From: Halomonas ventosae
Lineage (GTDB): Bacteria > Pseudomonadota > Gammaproteobacteria > Pseudomonadales > Halomonadaceae
Direction: 5' to 3'
DNA: 64,000 nt
NCBI RefSeq assembly: GCF_004361885.1
Contig: NZ_SNWH01000005.1
Coordinates: 1-64,000 of the forward strand
The notes beneath the pieces are model-generated. The model was not told the DNA's origin, did not search any database, and saw only the letters and a list, made by a program, of their open reading frames with translations. Of the stretch, positions 1-9,027 are shown in pieces. Every line of letters begins with the position of its first letter. The first letter of the stretch is position 1. A program made the position numbers and the translations under genes.

Positions 1-99
1 GAGGGCTTAATCGTTCTTCGTGAACCGCCGTGGTACGGAACCGTATGCCCGGTGGTGTGAGAGGACGGGGGAGGCGACTCCCCCTCCTACTCGATAGCT
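1..99 (+). mobile_element. 3' end of a group II intron (domains V and VI), partial
   Basis: The sequence folds as the end of a bacterial group II intron. A domain V-like hairpin at about 24-60 pairs ACCGCCG with CGGTGGT, with an inner TACG/CGTA stem. A domain VI-like hairpin follows (GGGGGAG / CTCCCCC around 67-87), and the element ends in CTACTCGAT, a terminus typical of bacterial introns of the class C type. The intron body and its reverse transcriptase lie outside the window. The 3' boundary near 99 is inferred from the motif only. Intron orientation is plus, so it faces the 3' end of uvrA. Confidence 0.7.
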
Positions 100-125
100 G
101 TAAGCCTTAAGCTGTAAGCCATAAG

Positions 126-156
126 AAAACCCCACGGCTTACGGCGAAGGGTGGGG
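126..156 (-). terminator. Rho-independent terminator of uvrA
   Basis: Read on the minus strand, CCCCAC (151-156) pairs with GTGGGG (130-135), and TTTTCTT follows directly. It lies about 50 bp past the uvrA stop codon, with the correct polarity for uvrA. Confidence 0.6.
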
Positions 157-170
157 TCCACTATACTGCT

Positions 171-205
171 CTTACAGCTTACAGCTTACAGCTTACAGCT
201 TACAG
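171..205. repeat. Perfect 7-bp tandem repeat (CTTACAG)x5
   Basis: Five uninterrupted copies of CTTACAG end just before the uvrA stop codon. Inverted relatives (AGCTGTAAG) occur at about 106-120, between the intron end and the terminator, so the motif flanks the terminator in both orientations. There are no spacers, so it is not a CRISPR array. The function is unknown; the copy number could vary by replication slippage. Confidence 0.9.
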
Positions 206-206
206 C

Positions 207-3077
207 TCAGCTTTCCGCCGCGCTCGCGGCTCGTGGCTCGGCGCTCGTTGCCTGCCGCTCAAGCAACGGCTTGAGGAAGCGGCCGGTGTGCGACGTTTCC
301 ATGCGCACCACCTGCTCGGGGGTGCCCTCGGCGATGATCCGCCCGCCGCCGGAGCCGCCCTCGGGGCCCAGGTCGATCAGCCAGTCGGCGGTCTTGATCA
401 CGTCGAGGTTGTGCTCGATCACCACAATGGTGTTGCCGTGGTCGCGCAACCGGTGCAGCACGGTGAGCAGCTGACGGATGTCCTCGAAGTGCAGGCCGGT
501 GGTCGGCTCGTCAAGGATGTAGAGCGTCTTGCCGGTATCACGCTTGGCCAGTTCCCGGGCCAGCTTGACCCGCTGGGCCTCGCCGCCGGACAGCGTCGTG
601 GCGCTCTGTCCCAGGCGGATATAGGAGAGCCCCACGTCAAGCAGGGTCTGCAGCCGTCGGGCGATGGCCGGCACGGGGCTGAAGAACGCCAGCGCCTCCT
701 CCACGGTCATTTCCAGAACCTCGTGGATGTTCTTGCCCTTGTAGGCGATCTCCAGGGTCTCGCGGTTATAGCGCTTGCCCTTGCAGACGTCGCAGGGCAC
801 GTAGATGTCCGGCAGGAAATGCATCTCGACCTTGATCATGCCCTCGCCCTGACAGGCCTCGCAGCGCCCGCCCTTGACGTTGAAGGAGAAGCGCCCAGGC
901 TTGTAGCCTCGCGAGCGCGCCTCCTGGGTGCCGGCGAACAGCTCGCGGATGGGCGTGAATATCCCCGTGTAGGTGGCCGGATTGGAGCGCGGCGTGCGGC
1001 CGATGGGGCTCTGGTCGATGTCGATCACCTTGTCGAGATGCTCGAGCCCCTCGATGCGATCATGAGCCTCCGGCGTCAGGCTGGTGGCACGATTGAGCTC
1101 ACGTGCGGCGATGGGCATCAGGGTGGCGTTGATCAGCGTCGACTTGCCGGAGCCCGAGACACCGGTGATGCACACGAACAACCCCAGCGGAAGCGTAAGG
1201 GTGACGTCCTGCAGGTTGTTCCCCCGGGCGCCGGTCAGGCGCACCACGTTCTCCGGGTTGCCAGGAATGCGCCACGGCGGGATCTCGATGCGCCGGGTGC
1301 CGGCGAGGTACTGGCCGGTCAGCGACTCGGGGTTGGCGATGATTTCCTGCGGGGTGCCCTGGGCGACGATGCGCCCGCCATGCACGCCTGCGCCGGGGCC
1401 GATATCGAGCACGTGGTCGGCGGCGCGGATGGCCTCCTCGTCATGCTCGACCACGATCACGGTATTGCCCAGGTCGCGCAGGCGTTCCAGGGTCTGCAGC
1501 AGGCGGTCGTTGTCGCGCTGGTGCAGGCCGATGGAGGGTTCGTCGAGAATGTACATCACCCCCACCAGGCCGGCGCCGATCTGGCTGGCCAGGCGGATGC
1601 GCTGGGCCTCGCCGCCGGAGAGGGTCTCGGCGCTGCGCTCCAGGTTCAGGTAGTCCAGCCCCACGTTGAGCAGGAACTCCAGGCGAGCCTGGATCTCGTT
1701 GACGATCTTGACGGCGATCTCACCCTTGCGGCCGGGCAGACTGAGGGTGCCGAAGTAGCTCAGCGCCTCGCCGATGGGCAGGCGGACCAGCTGCGGCAGG
1801 GTGCGGTCGTCGACGTAGACGTGGCGTGCCTCGCGGCGCAGTCGCGAACCGTGGCAGGTGGGGCAGGGCTGAGTTGCGATGTGACGCGCCAGGTCTTCGC
1901 GTACCATGCTGGATTCGGTCTCGCGGTAGCGGCGCTGCATGTTGGGCAGCACCCCTTCGAAGGGGTGCTCGCGGGTCACCTTGCGGCCACGGTCGTTGAC
2001 GTAGCTGAAGGCGATATCGTCGTTGCCGCTGCCATGCAGGATGATCTCGCGCTCGTGGCGTGCCAGGTCCTGCCAGGGAGTCTCCAGGGTGAAGCGATAG
2101 TGGTCGGCCACCGCCTGCAACTGGTTGAAGTAGTAGACGCTGCGACGGTCCCAGCCCTTGATCACCCCTTCGGCCAGGGACAGCTCCGGGTGGCTGATCA
2201 GCTTGTCGGGGTCGAAGAACTGCTGCACGCCCAGGCCGTCGCAGGTCGGGCAGGCCCCTGCCGGATTGTTGAAGGAGAACATGCGCGGCTCGAGTTCGGC
2301 GATCGAGTAGCCGCATACCGGACAGGCGAAGCGCGCCGAGAAGGCGATATCCTCATGCTCGCCGTCCATGAAATGCACGACGGCGGTACCATCGGCCAGG
2401 TTGAGGGCCGTCTCGAAGGACTCCGCCAGGCGCTGTTGCAGGCCGTCCCTTACCTTGAGGCGATCGACCACCACGCTGATGTCGTGCTTGCGGTTCTTGT
2501 CCAGCGGGGTGAGGTCGTCGAGCTCCAGCACCTGGCCGTCGACCATCACGCGCACGAAGCCCTGGCTGCGCAGCTCGGCGAGCAGCTGCAGGTGCTCGCC
2601 CTTGCGTCCCTTGACCACCGGGGCCAGCAGCATCAGCTTGCTGCCCGCGGGCAGGGTCAGCACCTGGTCGACCATCTGCGAGACGGTCTGCGCCTCGAGG
2701 TCCTCGCCATGCTCGGGGCAGCGCGGGGTGCCGGCGCGGGCGAACAGCAGGCGCAGGTAGTCGTAGATCTCGGTAATGGTACCCACGGTGGAGCGTGGAT
2801 TGTGTGATGTGGACTTCTGCTCGATGGAAATCGCCGGAGAGAGTCCCTCGATATGGTCGACGTCGGGCTTCTCCATCATCGACAGGAACTGGCGTGCATA
2901 GGTGGAAAGCGACTCCACATAGCGTCGCTGCCCCTCGGCATAGAGGGTATCGAAGGCCAGTGACGACTTGCCCGACCCGGAGAGCCCGGTGACCACGATC
3001 AGCTTGTCGCGGGGCAGCTCGACGTCGATGTTCTTCAGGTTGTGGGTGCGCGCACCCCTGACCAGAATTGTGTCCAT
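207..3077 (-). CDS. uvrA: UvrABC excinuclease subunit A
   Basis: DNA damage-recognition ATPase of nucleotide excision repair; it loads UvrB on lesions. The 956-residue product matches the family length (E. coli 940). The first Walker A (GLSGSGKSS) starts at residue 31 and a second (GVSGSGKST) lies near residue 645. Two [11 protein letters not shown] signatures are present, as are the zinc-finger cysteine pairs (CPVC...CPTC and CEAC...CDVC). The reading frame is open for 25 more codons upstream, but homology starts at [14 protein letters not shown], so the ATG at 3075-3077 was chosen. It is divergent from the MFS gene, an arrangement also seen in Pseudomonas, where ssb follows. I found no clear LexA box in the intergenic region. 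Confidence 0.97.
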   Translation of the reverse strand: MDTILVRGARTHNLKNIDVELPRDKLIVVTGLSGSGKSSLAFDTLYAEGQRRYVESLSTYARQFLSMMEKPDVDHIEGLSPAISIEQKSTSHNPRSTVGTITEIYDYLRLLFARAGTPRCPEHGEDLEAQTVSQMVDQVLTLPAGSKLMLLAPVVKGRKGEHLQLLAELRSQGFVRVMVDGQVLELDDLTPLDKNRKHDISVVVDRLKVRDGLQQRLAESFETALNLADGTAVVHFMDGEHEDIAFSARFACPVCGYSIAELEPRMFSFNNPAGACPTCDGLGVQQFFDPDKLISHPELSLAEGVIKGWDRRSVYYFNQLQAVADHYRFTLETPWQDLARHEREIILHGSGNDDIAFSYVNDRGRKVTREHPFEGVLPNMQRRYRETESSMVREDLARHIATQPCPTCHGSRLRREARHVYVDDRTLPQLVRLPIGEALSYFGTLSLPGRKGEIAVKIVNEIQARLEFLLNVGLDYLNLERSAETLSGGEAQRIRLASQIGAGLVGVMYILDEPSIGLHQRDNDRLLQTLERLRDLGNTVIVVEHDEEAIRAADHVLDIGPGAGVHGGRIVAQGTPQEIIANPESLTGQYLAGTRRIEIPPWRIPGNPENVVRLTGARGNNLQDVTLTLPLGLFVCITGVSGSGKSTLINATLMPIAARELNRATSLTPEAHDRIEGLEHLDKVIDIDQSPIGRTPRSNPATYTGIFTPIRELFAGTQEARSRGYKPGRFSFNVKGGRCEACQGEGMIKVEMHFLPDIYVPCDVCKGKRYNRETLEIAYKGKNIHEVLEMTVEEALAFFSPVPAIARRLQTLLDVGLSYIRLGQSATTLSGGEAQRVKLARELAKRDTGKTLYILDEPTTGLHFEDIRQLLTVLHRLRDHGNTIVVIEHNLDVIKTADWLIDLGPEGGSGGGRIIAEGTPEQVVRMETSHTGRFLKPLLERQATSAEPRAASAAES

Positions 3078-3107
3078 TCCCACCTCGCCGGACGCGGCAA
3101 AAGCTCG

Positions 3108-3138
3108 ATTATACGGCCCGGCCCGCACCGGCGGCAAA
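3108..3138 (-). promoter_or_regulatory. Putative uvrA promoter
   Basis: On the minus strand a perfect TATAAT occupies 3108-3113, about 30 bp upstream of the uvrA ATG. A weak -35-like TTTGCC lies at 3133-3138 with a long 19-bp spacer. Only the -10 element is convincing. Confidence 0.4.
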
Positions 3139-3236
3139 GCGCGGGTCGCCATCGGCTTTCCCTGTGCCCCACCGAGCCGCTAGAATATGCGGTCACCTCC
3201 GGGTCCGAGGGGCCGTCCACGGAAGTTCGAATCGTC

Positions 3237-4631
3237 ATGCGTAAGCTCTCAGGATTGCTGTTAGCCACCGAGCGCCGCGCCATTATCGGGCTCGCGGGGC
3301 TCTACGCCTCGCGCATGCTGGGCCTGTTCATGGTGTTGCCGGTGCTGGCCCTGTATGCCGATGAGCTGAAGGGGGCGACGCCGCTGCTGGTCGGCCTGGC
3401 GCTAGGGATCTACGGGCTCACCCAGGCGCTGCTGCAAATCCCATTCGGCCTGCTCTCCGACCGCCTGGGGCGCAAGCCGGTGATTGCCGGGGGGCTCGCG
3501 CTGTTCCTGGTCGGCAGCGTGGTGGCCGCCAGCGCCGACTCCATCGGGGGGGTGATCCTGGGGCGCTGCCTGCAGGGTAGCGGCGCCGTGGCCGCGGCGA
3601 TTATGGCGCTGCTCGCCGACCAGACCCGCGAGCAGGTGCGTACCGCTGCCATGGCCAGCATCGGGCTATCCATCGGCGTGGCCTTCGCCGTGGCCATGGT
3701 GCTCGGACCCTGGCTGGCCTCCGGCTATGGCCTGGCCGGGGTGTTCTGGTTCTCCACGGCACTGGCGCTGCTTGGCCTGGTCGTGTTGTGGAAGCTGGTG
3801 CCGCCGGCCCCGCGACGGGTTCATCACCGCGACGTGGGCCTGGATCGTGACCAGCTGCGCAACATCCTCACCCGCGGCGACCTGTGGCGGATGGATGTCT
3901 CGATCTTCGCCCTGCACCTGCTGCTGATGGCGATCTTCGTTGCCGTGCCCTTCCGGCTGGTCGAGGCGGGTATCGCCATCGAGCGCCATGGTCTCACCTA
4001 CCTGGGCATCATGGGCCTGGCCTTCGTGGCGATGGTGCCGCTGGTGATCGTCGCCGAGAAACGCCGGCGCATGAAGGCCATGTGCCTGTCGGCGATCACC
4101 GGCATCACGCTGAGTCTATTTGGGCTGGCCACGCTGGGTGACGGCTTCCCGGCGCTGTTCGGCTGGCTGCTGCTGTTCTTCACCGGCTTCAACCTGCTCG
4201 AGGCCACCCTGCCATCGATGCTCAGCAAGCTGGCTCCTGCCGGTGCCAAGGGCACCGCCATGGGCATCTACTCCACCAGCCAGTTTCTGGGGGCCTTCCT
4301 GGGGGGCGTGCTGGGGGGTGCGCTGGTACAGCAATGGGGGCTTTCCGCGGTGTTCATCGGCGGCGGCCTGGCGGGCCTGGTCTGGCTTTCGGTGATGGCC
4401 GGCATGGCTCCGCCGCGCCATCTGACCAGCGAGGTCGTGGCGCTCGACGACAGCCAACAGGACGCTGCCCTGGAGTCCCTGATGGCGCGCTTCGCCGAGG
4501 TGGCCGGGGTGGAAGACGTGCTGGTCGTCCCCGAGGAGCGCCTGGCCTACCTCAAGATAGACCGACAGCGACTCGACGAGCAGGCCCTGGCGCGCCTCAC
4601 TGGTTCCGGGAATCACCACAGCGGCGCCTGA
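3237..4631 (+). CDS. MFS transporter with cytoplasmic C-terminal extension
   Basis: Inner-membrane major facilitator superfamily protein of 464 residues, probably a drug or small-molecule efflux carrier. The family signature between helices 2 and 3 (GLLSDRLGRKPVI) is clear, and about 12 hydrophobic segments are visible. After the last helix there is a hydrophilic tail of about 70 residues (from about 400). It contains a VEDVLVVPEERLAYLKID stretch that looks like a small folded alpha/beta domain. The start at MRKLSGLLL was chosen because the upstream open frame is proline/arginine-rich and unlike the family. It lies between uvrA and ssb, as in Pseudomonas. The substrate cannot be inferred. Confidence 0.88.
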   Translation: MRKLSGLLLATERRAIIGLAGLYASRMLGLFMVLPVLALYADELKGATPLLVGLALGIYGLTQALLQIPFGLLSDRLGRKPVIAGGLALFLVGSVVAASADSIGGVILGRCLQGSGAVAAAIMALLADQTREQVRTAAMASIGLSIGVAFAVAMVLGPWLASGYGLAGVFWFSTALALLGLVVLWKLVPPAPRRVHHRDVGLDRDQLRNILTRGDLWRMDVSIFALHLLLMAIFVAVPFRLVEAGIAIERHGLTYLGIMGLAFVAMVPLVIVAEKRRRMKAMCLSAITGITLSLFGLATLGDGFPALFGWLLLFFTGFNLLEATLPSMLSKLAPAGAKGTAMGIYSTSQFLGAFLGGVLGGALVQQWGLSAVFIGGGLAGLVWLSVMAGMAPPRHLTSEVVALDDSQQDAALESLMARFAEVAGVEDVLVVPEERLAYLKIDRQRLDEQALARLTGSGNHHSGA

Positions 4632-4679
4632 GCCGCGTATGATCCTGATAACGCATTCATGACAGCAAGGAGTTCCTCC

Positions 4680-5261
4680 ATGGCCCGTGGCATCAACAAG
4701 GTCATCCTCATCGGCAACCTGGGGCAGGATCCCGAGGTGCGTTTCGCGCCCTCCGGCACCGCCGTTGCCAACCTCAACCTGGCCACCACCGATACCTGGC
4801 TGGACAAGCAGAGCGGCCAGCGCCAGGAGCGTACCGAGTGGCATCGGGTCGTGCTGTTCAACAAGACCGCCGAGATCGCCCAGCAGTACCTCAAGAAGGG
4901 CAGCAAGGTGTATATCGAGGGCCGCCTGCAGACCCGCAAGTGGCAGGATCAGAACGGCCAGGACAAGTACACCACCGAGATCGTCGCCAACGATATGCAG
5001 ATGCTCGACTCCCGCGGCGGCGATGGGGGTCAGCAGGGCGGCCAGTATGGAAGTCAGCCTCAGGGCGGCGGTTATGGCGGCCAGCCTCAGGGTGGCCATG
5101 GCAACGCCGCTCAGCAGGGCGGCAATGCCGGTGGCGGTCAGCCGCAGCGTCCGGCCGCGCAGCCGGCGCCTCCTCAGCAGGGTGGCGGCCAGCAGGGGAG
5201 CAATTACGGGGAGCCGGACCCGGGCAGCTTCGACGATTTCGATGACGAGATCCCTTTCTAA
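4680..5261 (+). CDS. ssb: Single-stranded DNA-binding protein
   Basis: SSB coats single-stranded DNA during replication, recombination and repair. The 193-residue product has an N-terminal OB fold (about 1-110, beginning [15 protein letters not shown]). A long glycine/glutamine-rich linker follows ([16 protein letters not shown] and similar). The protein ends in the acidic tip DDFDDEIPF, which recruits partner proteins. AAGGAG at 4667-4672 sets the ATG at 4680. It is immediately downstream of the MFS gene and close to uvrA, as in other gammaproteobacteria. The linker is repetitive at the DNA level. Confidence 0.97.
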   Translation: MARGINKVILIGNLGQDPEVRFAPSGTAVANLNLATTDTWLDKQSGQRQERTEWHRVVLFNKTAEIAQQYLKKGSKVYIEGRLQTRKWQDQNGQDKYTTEIVANDMQMLDSRGGDGGQQGGQYGSQPQGGGYGGQPQGGHGNAAQQGGNAGGGQPQRPAAQPAPPQQGGGQQGSNYGEPDPGSFDDFDDEIPF

Positions 5262-5284
5262 GCGAGGCCAGCCGAGGAGGTGCC

Positions 5285-6175
5285 GTGAAGCTGCTGATCC
5301 TGGAGGCCGGGCACTGCTTGAGCCTGGCGCTGGCGCGCGAAGCCAACCGCCGCAGCGACACCGAGCTTACCATCGAGCCGGGTCTGGCGCCCCCCGGCCA
5401 GCTGCTCGACGAGCTGCGACCTGATGCGCTGGTGATCCCGCCGCTGTCGCGCCCGATCAGTGCCGAGCCGGCGGCCGTCACGGCGCATGCCGAGGCGGTC
5501 GAGGCCTGCATGGAGGCCTGCCGCGAGGCGGCTATCCCGCTGGTATGGTGCGTCTCCGATCAGCTCTACGAAGACGGGCTTGACGTTCCCATCGACGAAC
5601 ACGTGATTCCCGAGCCCCGCGACGACAGCCTGAGGCGGCTGATACGCACTGGCGATCGGATTCGCGCCGAGTACCCGCGCCACCTGATCGTGCGCCTGGG
5701 GCCGCTGTTCGCCCTAGAGGGCAGCCAGGCCTGGCTGAGCGAACTGCTCGATACCCTGGTGGACGGCGGCGAGGTGCGGGCAGAGTCCGACGTGATTCTC
5801 TGCCCGACCTCGGCGGATGCCGTGGCCATGGCGCTGATCGGCATGCTCCAGCAGCAGTGCTGTGGCGCCGAGGCTTGGGGCAGCTATCATCTGGCTGGCA
5901 CCGAGCCGGTGAGCGCCTACACCTTCGTCTCCATGGTGCGTACCCAACTCGCCACGCGGCTCGAGGGGCGTGGCGAGCGGGTCGCACTGGGTGACGTCAA
6001 CGCGCTCAATCACCACCACGACCAGCCGCTGCGTCGGGTGCTCAACTGCCGGCGGGTGCTGGATGTGTTCGGTGTCCACCAGAAGCCCTGGCGGCTGGAG
6101 GTCGGGCGGATGCTGGATACCTGGTGTCTGGGCCGAGATGATGGCGAGATCGCAGAGGAGTCGATGCTCCGATGA
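5285..6175 (+). CDS. RmlD-like / sugar-nucleotide-binding Rossmann protein, degenerate
   Basis: The 296-residue protein resembles the RmlD-like branch of the NAD(P)-dependent epimerase/dehydratase family. It begins at GTG 5285 behind GAGGAGG (5274-5280). The N-terminal nucleotide loop is degenerate: MKLLILEAGHCLSLAL keeps only one glycine of the usual GxxGxxG. The region that should carry YxxxK reads SDQLYEDG...RTGDRI, with no clear catalytic pair. The Rossmann-like pattern still continues (HLIVRLGPLFALEG, YHLAGTEPVSAYTFV). It overlaps plsC by 4 bp (ATGA), so the two are probably co-translated. It is likely non-catalytic or altered in cofactor use; its real role is unknown. Confidence 0.7.
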   Translation: MKLLILEAGHCLSLALAREANRRSDTELTIEPGLAPPGQLLDELRPDALVIPPLSRPISAEPAAVTAHAEAVEACMEACREAAIPLVWCVSDQLYEDGLDVPIDEHVIPEPRDDSLRRLIRTGDRIRAEYPRHLIVRLGPLFALEGSQAWLSELLDTLVDGGEVRAESDVILCPTSADAVAMALIGMLQQQCCGAEAWGSYHLAGTEPVSAYTFVSMVRTQLATRLEGRGERVALGDVNALNHHHDQPLRRVLNCRRVLDVFGVHQKPWRLEVGRMLDTWCLGRDDGEIAEESMLR

Positions 6176-6930
6176 ACGTGATCCGCAGCCTGGTCTTCTA
6201 TGCCGGCTACTTCCTGGCCATGCTGGTCTGTGGCGTGCTCTTCCTGCCCCCGGCACCCTTCCTGCCTTTGCGCTCCCGCTATCGGCTGCTCAACCTCTAT
6301 AATCACTTTATCATCGCCTGGTTCCGTATGACCTGCGGGGTGCGTTACGACTTCCGTGGCCATGAGCGCCTGCCCGACGGCCCCTGCGTCATCCTCGCCA
6401 ACCACCAGTCCGAGTGGGAGACCATCTATCTGCAGTTGTTGCATCCGCCGGTCTGCACGGTGCTCAAGCGGGAACTGCTGAATATCCCGATCTTCGGCTG
6501 GGGGCTGCAGCTGTTGCATCCCATTGCACTGGACCGCAGCAAGCCGGCCCGGGCCATGAGACAGGTGCTGACCCAAGGCAAGACTCGGCTCGAGGAGGGG
6601 CTCTCGGTACTGATCTTTCCCGAGGGCACTCGGGTGGCCCCGGGAAGCCGGCGTCGCTACAGTAAGAGCGGTGCGGTGATTGCCTGTCGCGCCGGGGTGC
6701 CGGTGGTGCCGGTGGCTCACAATGCCGGGGAGCGCTGGCCGGGCCATCACTGGGTCAAGCGCCCGGGGCGCCTGTCGCTGGAGGTGGGCCAGCCCATCGA
6801 GACCGCCGGCCGTACCGCCGAGGCGGTGCTGGTCGAGGTGGAGGCATGGATTGAGGCCCGGCTTTCCGAGATTTCCGAGGTGCCGCGCCCGGCAACGGTC
6901 GAAGCGCCGGCCACCGAGAGTCCGGTCTGA
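6172..6930 (+). CDS. plsC: 1-acyl-sn-glycerol-3-phosphate acyltransferase (PlsC family)
   Basis: Membrane-bound acyltransferase that makes phosphatidic acid from lysophosphatidic acid. The 252-residue product has an N-terminal membrane segment (about 7-30). The catalytic block is NHQSEWE at residues 77-83, so the usual HX4D is HX4E (His78, Glu83). FPEGTR at 149-154 is the acceptor-binding block. The ATG overlaps the upstream stop codon. A strong hairpin follows, so the gene ends the uvrA-proximal plus-strand run. Paralogous acyltransferases are common, so the exact substrate is uncertain. Confidence 0.88.
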   Translation: MNVIRSLVFYAGYFLAMLVCGVLFLPPAPFLPLRSRYRLLNLYNHFIIAWFRMTCGVRYDFRGHERLPDGPCVILANHQSEWETIYLQLLHPPVCTVLKRELLNIPIFGWGLQLLHPIALDRSKPARAMRQVLTQGKTRLEEGLSVLIFPEGTRVAPGSRRRYSKSGAVIACRAGVPVVPVAHNAGERWPGHHWVKRPGRLSLEVGQPIETAGRTAEAVLVEVEAWIEARLSEISEVPRPATVEAPATESPV

Positions 6931-6945
6931 GCGCAGTCGCGGCGT

Positions 6946-6984
6946 CAATGCAAGAGGCGCCCCATGAGGGCGCCTCTTGCATTG
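6946..6984. terminator. 17-bp perfect hairpin between convergent plsC and fabB
   Basis: CAATGCAAGAGGCGCCC (6946-6962) is exactly complementary to 6968-6984, with a 5-nt loop. It sits between convergent stop codons, so it can serve both strands. There is no clear T-run on either side. Confidence 0.7.
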
Positions 6985-7002
6985 CGGCTGGCGCGCGACG
7001 GG

Positions 7003-8220
7003 TCAGTCGCGAACCTTCTCCAGCACCAGGCAGGCGTTGGTACCGCCGAAGCCGAAGCTGTTGGAGAGTACGCGCTCGACCTTCACGCCGTCGCGGCGCT
7101 GGGTCACGATATCGAAGCCGTCGGCCTGTTCGTCGAGGGTCTCGATGTTGGCCGAGGCGGCGATGAAGTCGTTCTCCATCATCAGCAGCGAGTAGATCGC
7201 TTCCTGCACGCCAGTGGCGCCCAGCGAATGGCCGGTCAGTGACTTGGTGGAGCTCATCGCCGGCGTGGAGTTGCCGAAGACATCGCGGATCGCCTTGAGT
7301 TCGGCCACATCGCCCACCGGTGTCGAGGTGCCATGAGTGTTGATGTAGTCGATTGGGCCATCGACGCCGGCCATGGCCTGGCGCATGCAGCGCATCGCCC
7401 CCTCCCCGGAGGGAGCGACCATGTCGTGGCCATCGGAGGTGGCGCCGTAGCCGGTCACTTCGGCATAGATCTTGGCGCCGCGAGCCCGGGCATGCTCCAG
7501 CTCCTCGAGCACCAGCATGCCGCCACCGCCGGCGATGACGAAGCCGTCGCGGGCCTGGTCATAGGGCCGGGAGGCCTTGTCGGGGATGTCGTTGTAGTGG
7601 GTCGAGAGCGCGCCCATGGCGTCGAACAGGCAAGACAGGGTCCAATGCTCCTCCTCACCACCACCCGCGAAGACCACGTCCTGCTTGCCCATCTGGATCT
7701 GCTCCATGGCACTGCCGATGCAGTGGGCCGAGGTGGCGCAGGCCGAGGAGATGGAGTAGTTGACGCCCTTGATCCGAAACGGGGTTGCCAGGCAGGCCGA
7801 AACAGTACTGCCCATGGTGCGGGTGACCCGGTAGGGGCCCACGCGGCGCAGCCCCTTCTCACGCAACAGGTCGGCGGCTTCCACCTGGTTAGCGCTGGAA
7901 GCGCCGCCGGAGCCGGCGATCAGCCCGGTGCGTTCGCTGGAGACCTGCTCCGGCGCCAGTCCCGAGTCCTCGATGGCCTGGGTCATGGAGACGTAGGCGA
8001 AGGCCGCGGCGTCGCCCATGAAGCGACGCAGCTTGCGGTCGATCAGGGCATCCAGATCGATATCGACGCTGCCGGCTACTTGGCTGCGAAAGCCCCGTTC
8101 GGCGTACTCTTCCTTGAAGCGAATGCCCGAGTGCCCGCTCCTGAGTGCCTCTAGAACCTGTTGTGCGTCGTTGCCCAGGCAGGACACGATGCCCAGGCCG
8201 GTGACTACCACTCGTCGCAT
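7003..8220 (-). CDS. fabB: 3-oxoacyl-[acyl-carrier-protein] synthase I
   Basis: Condensing enzyme of type II fatty acid synthesis; with FabA it makes unsaturated fatty acids. The 405-residue product has the nucleophile Cys161 in [12 protein letters not shown]. The two histidine motifs [11 protein letters not shown] and [12 protein letters not shown] follow, and then the C-terminal [11 protein letters not shown]. The start at [10 protein letters not shown] (cat at 8218-8220) was chosen because the upstream frame has no homology. It lies 13 bp downstream of fabA in the classic fabAB operon. Confidence 0.97.
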   Translation of the reverse strand: MRRVVVTGLGIVSCLGNDAQQVLEALRSGHSGIRFKEEYAERGFRSQVAGSVDIDLDALIDRKLRRFMGDAAAFAYVSMTQAIEDSGLAPEQVSSERTGLIAGSGGASSANQVEAADLLREKGLRRVGPYRVTRTMGSTVSACLATPFRIKGVNYSISSACATSAHCIGSAMEQIQMGKQDVVFAGGGEEEHWTLSCLFDAMGALSTHYNDIPDKASRPYDQARDGFVIAGGGGMLVLEELEHARARGAKIYAEVTGYGATSDGHDMVAPSGEGAMRCMRQAMAGVDGPIDYINTHGTSTPVGDVAELKAIRDVFGNSTPAMSSTKSLTGHSLGATGVQEAIYSLLMMENDFIAASANIETLDEQADGFDIVTQRRDGVKVERVLSNSFGFGGTNACLVLEKVRD

Positions 8221-8233
8221 GGGAGCCTCCTGT

Positions 8234-8749
8234 TCAGAAATTCGCGGTGGAGGTGAACAGACCGACCCGCAGGTCGTTGGCCTGGTAGATGTCGCGGCCG
8301 TCAACGGCTAGGGTGCCGTCGGCCATGCCCAGTATCAGGCGCCGGGTGATGATGCGCTTGATGTTGATGCGGTAGGTGACCTGCTGGGCATCGGGCAGGA
8401 TCTGGCCACTGAACTTGACCTCGCCACAGCCCAGGGCACGCCCACGGCCGGGATGGCCCAGCCAGCCCAGGTAGAACCCCACCAATTGCCACATGGCATC
8501 GAGGCCCAGGCAGCCCGGCATCACCGGGTCGCCGGGGAAGTGGCAGTCGAAGAACCATAGATCGGGGTGGATATCGAGCTCGGCGATCAGCTCGCCCTTG
8601 CCGTGATCCCCGCCTTCCTGATAGATGTGCGTGATGCGATCGAGCATCAGCATGTTGGGGGCCGGCAATTGGGCATTGCCCGGACCGAACAGCTCGCCGC
8701 GTGAGCAGGCCAGCAGTTCTTCGCGATCAAAGGAGTGTTGCTTGGTCAC
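8234..8749 (-). CDS. fabA: 3-hydroxydecanoyl-ACP dehydratase/isomerase
   Basis: Dehydrates 3-hydroxydecanoyl-ACP and isomerises trans-2- to cis-3-decenoyl-ACP, the branch point to unsaturated fatty acids. The 171-residue product carries the catalytic His70 ([14 protein letters not shown]) and Asp84 ([11 protein letters not shown]), at the same numbers as E. coli FabA. Translation starts at GTG 8749; no strong ribosome-binding site is visible. It heads the fabA-fabB operon. Upstream, around 8820-8850, a TTCA-N7-TGAA inverted motif is a possible but weak FabR/DesT-type site. Confidence 0.97.
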   Translation of the reverse strand: MTKQHSFDREELLACSRGELFGPGNAQLPAPNMLMLDRITHIYQEGGDHGKGELIAELDIHPDLWFFDCHFPGDPVMPGCLGLDAMWQLVGFYLGWLGHPGRGRALGCGEVKFSGQILPDAQQVTYRINIKRIITRRLILGMADGTLAVDGRDIYQANDLRVGLFTSTANF

Positions 8750-8940
8750 TGAATCGTTCCGAGAGTCGAGATCATGGTGTGGCGAAAGCGCTCTGAGGCC
8801 GCCGGGCGGCTGCGCCTAGTCTACTGTTCACATAAGATGAATGCACGCTAAGCGGCTTTGTCCGGTTTCGTCGCTGCCTGTGGCGTTGCGGCATCTGCCC
8901 TCATGCAGCCCTCTTTCGGGAGTCGGGTGAAGCATGGGAT

Positions 8941-8967
8941 TCAAGTTTCCCGGCTGGCGGCCGATAG
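8941..8967 (+). promoter_or_regulatory. Sigma-28 (FliA)-type promoter for the GGDEF-EAL gene
   Basis: TCAAGTTT (8941-8948), exactly 11 bp, then GCCGATAG (8960-8967). The E. coli FliA consensus is TAAAGTTT-N11-GCCGATAA, so 14 of 16 positions match with ideal spacing. Orientation and distance (about 60 bp to the ATG at 9028) fit the c-di-GMP gene. Confidence 0.7.
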
Positions 8968-9027
8968 CGTTTGAAGACCCTTATCAAGTCTCGTCAATGA
9001 TATCGTTCAACTAGCGAGCCTCAGCCC

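Noticed and set aside
171..205. CRISPR array candidate
   Set aside because: The repeat unit is only 7 bp and there are no spacers; it is a simple tandem repeat.
288..2807. Long plus-strand open frame (839 codons) opposite uvrA
   Set aside because: Shadow of GC-rich codon structure; composition rich in Ala/Gly/His/Gln with no domain pattern, while uvrA on the other strand is certain.
3078..3236. LexA/SOS box between uvrA and the MFS gene
   Set aside because: No CTGT-N8-ACAG palindrome was found; SOS control, if present, does not use the enterobacterial box here.
8815..8855. FabR/DesT operator upstream of fabA
   Set aside because: Only a short TTCA-N7-TGAA inverted motif is present; it is too weak to list as a site.
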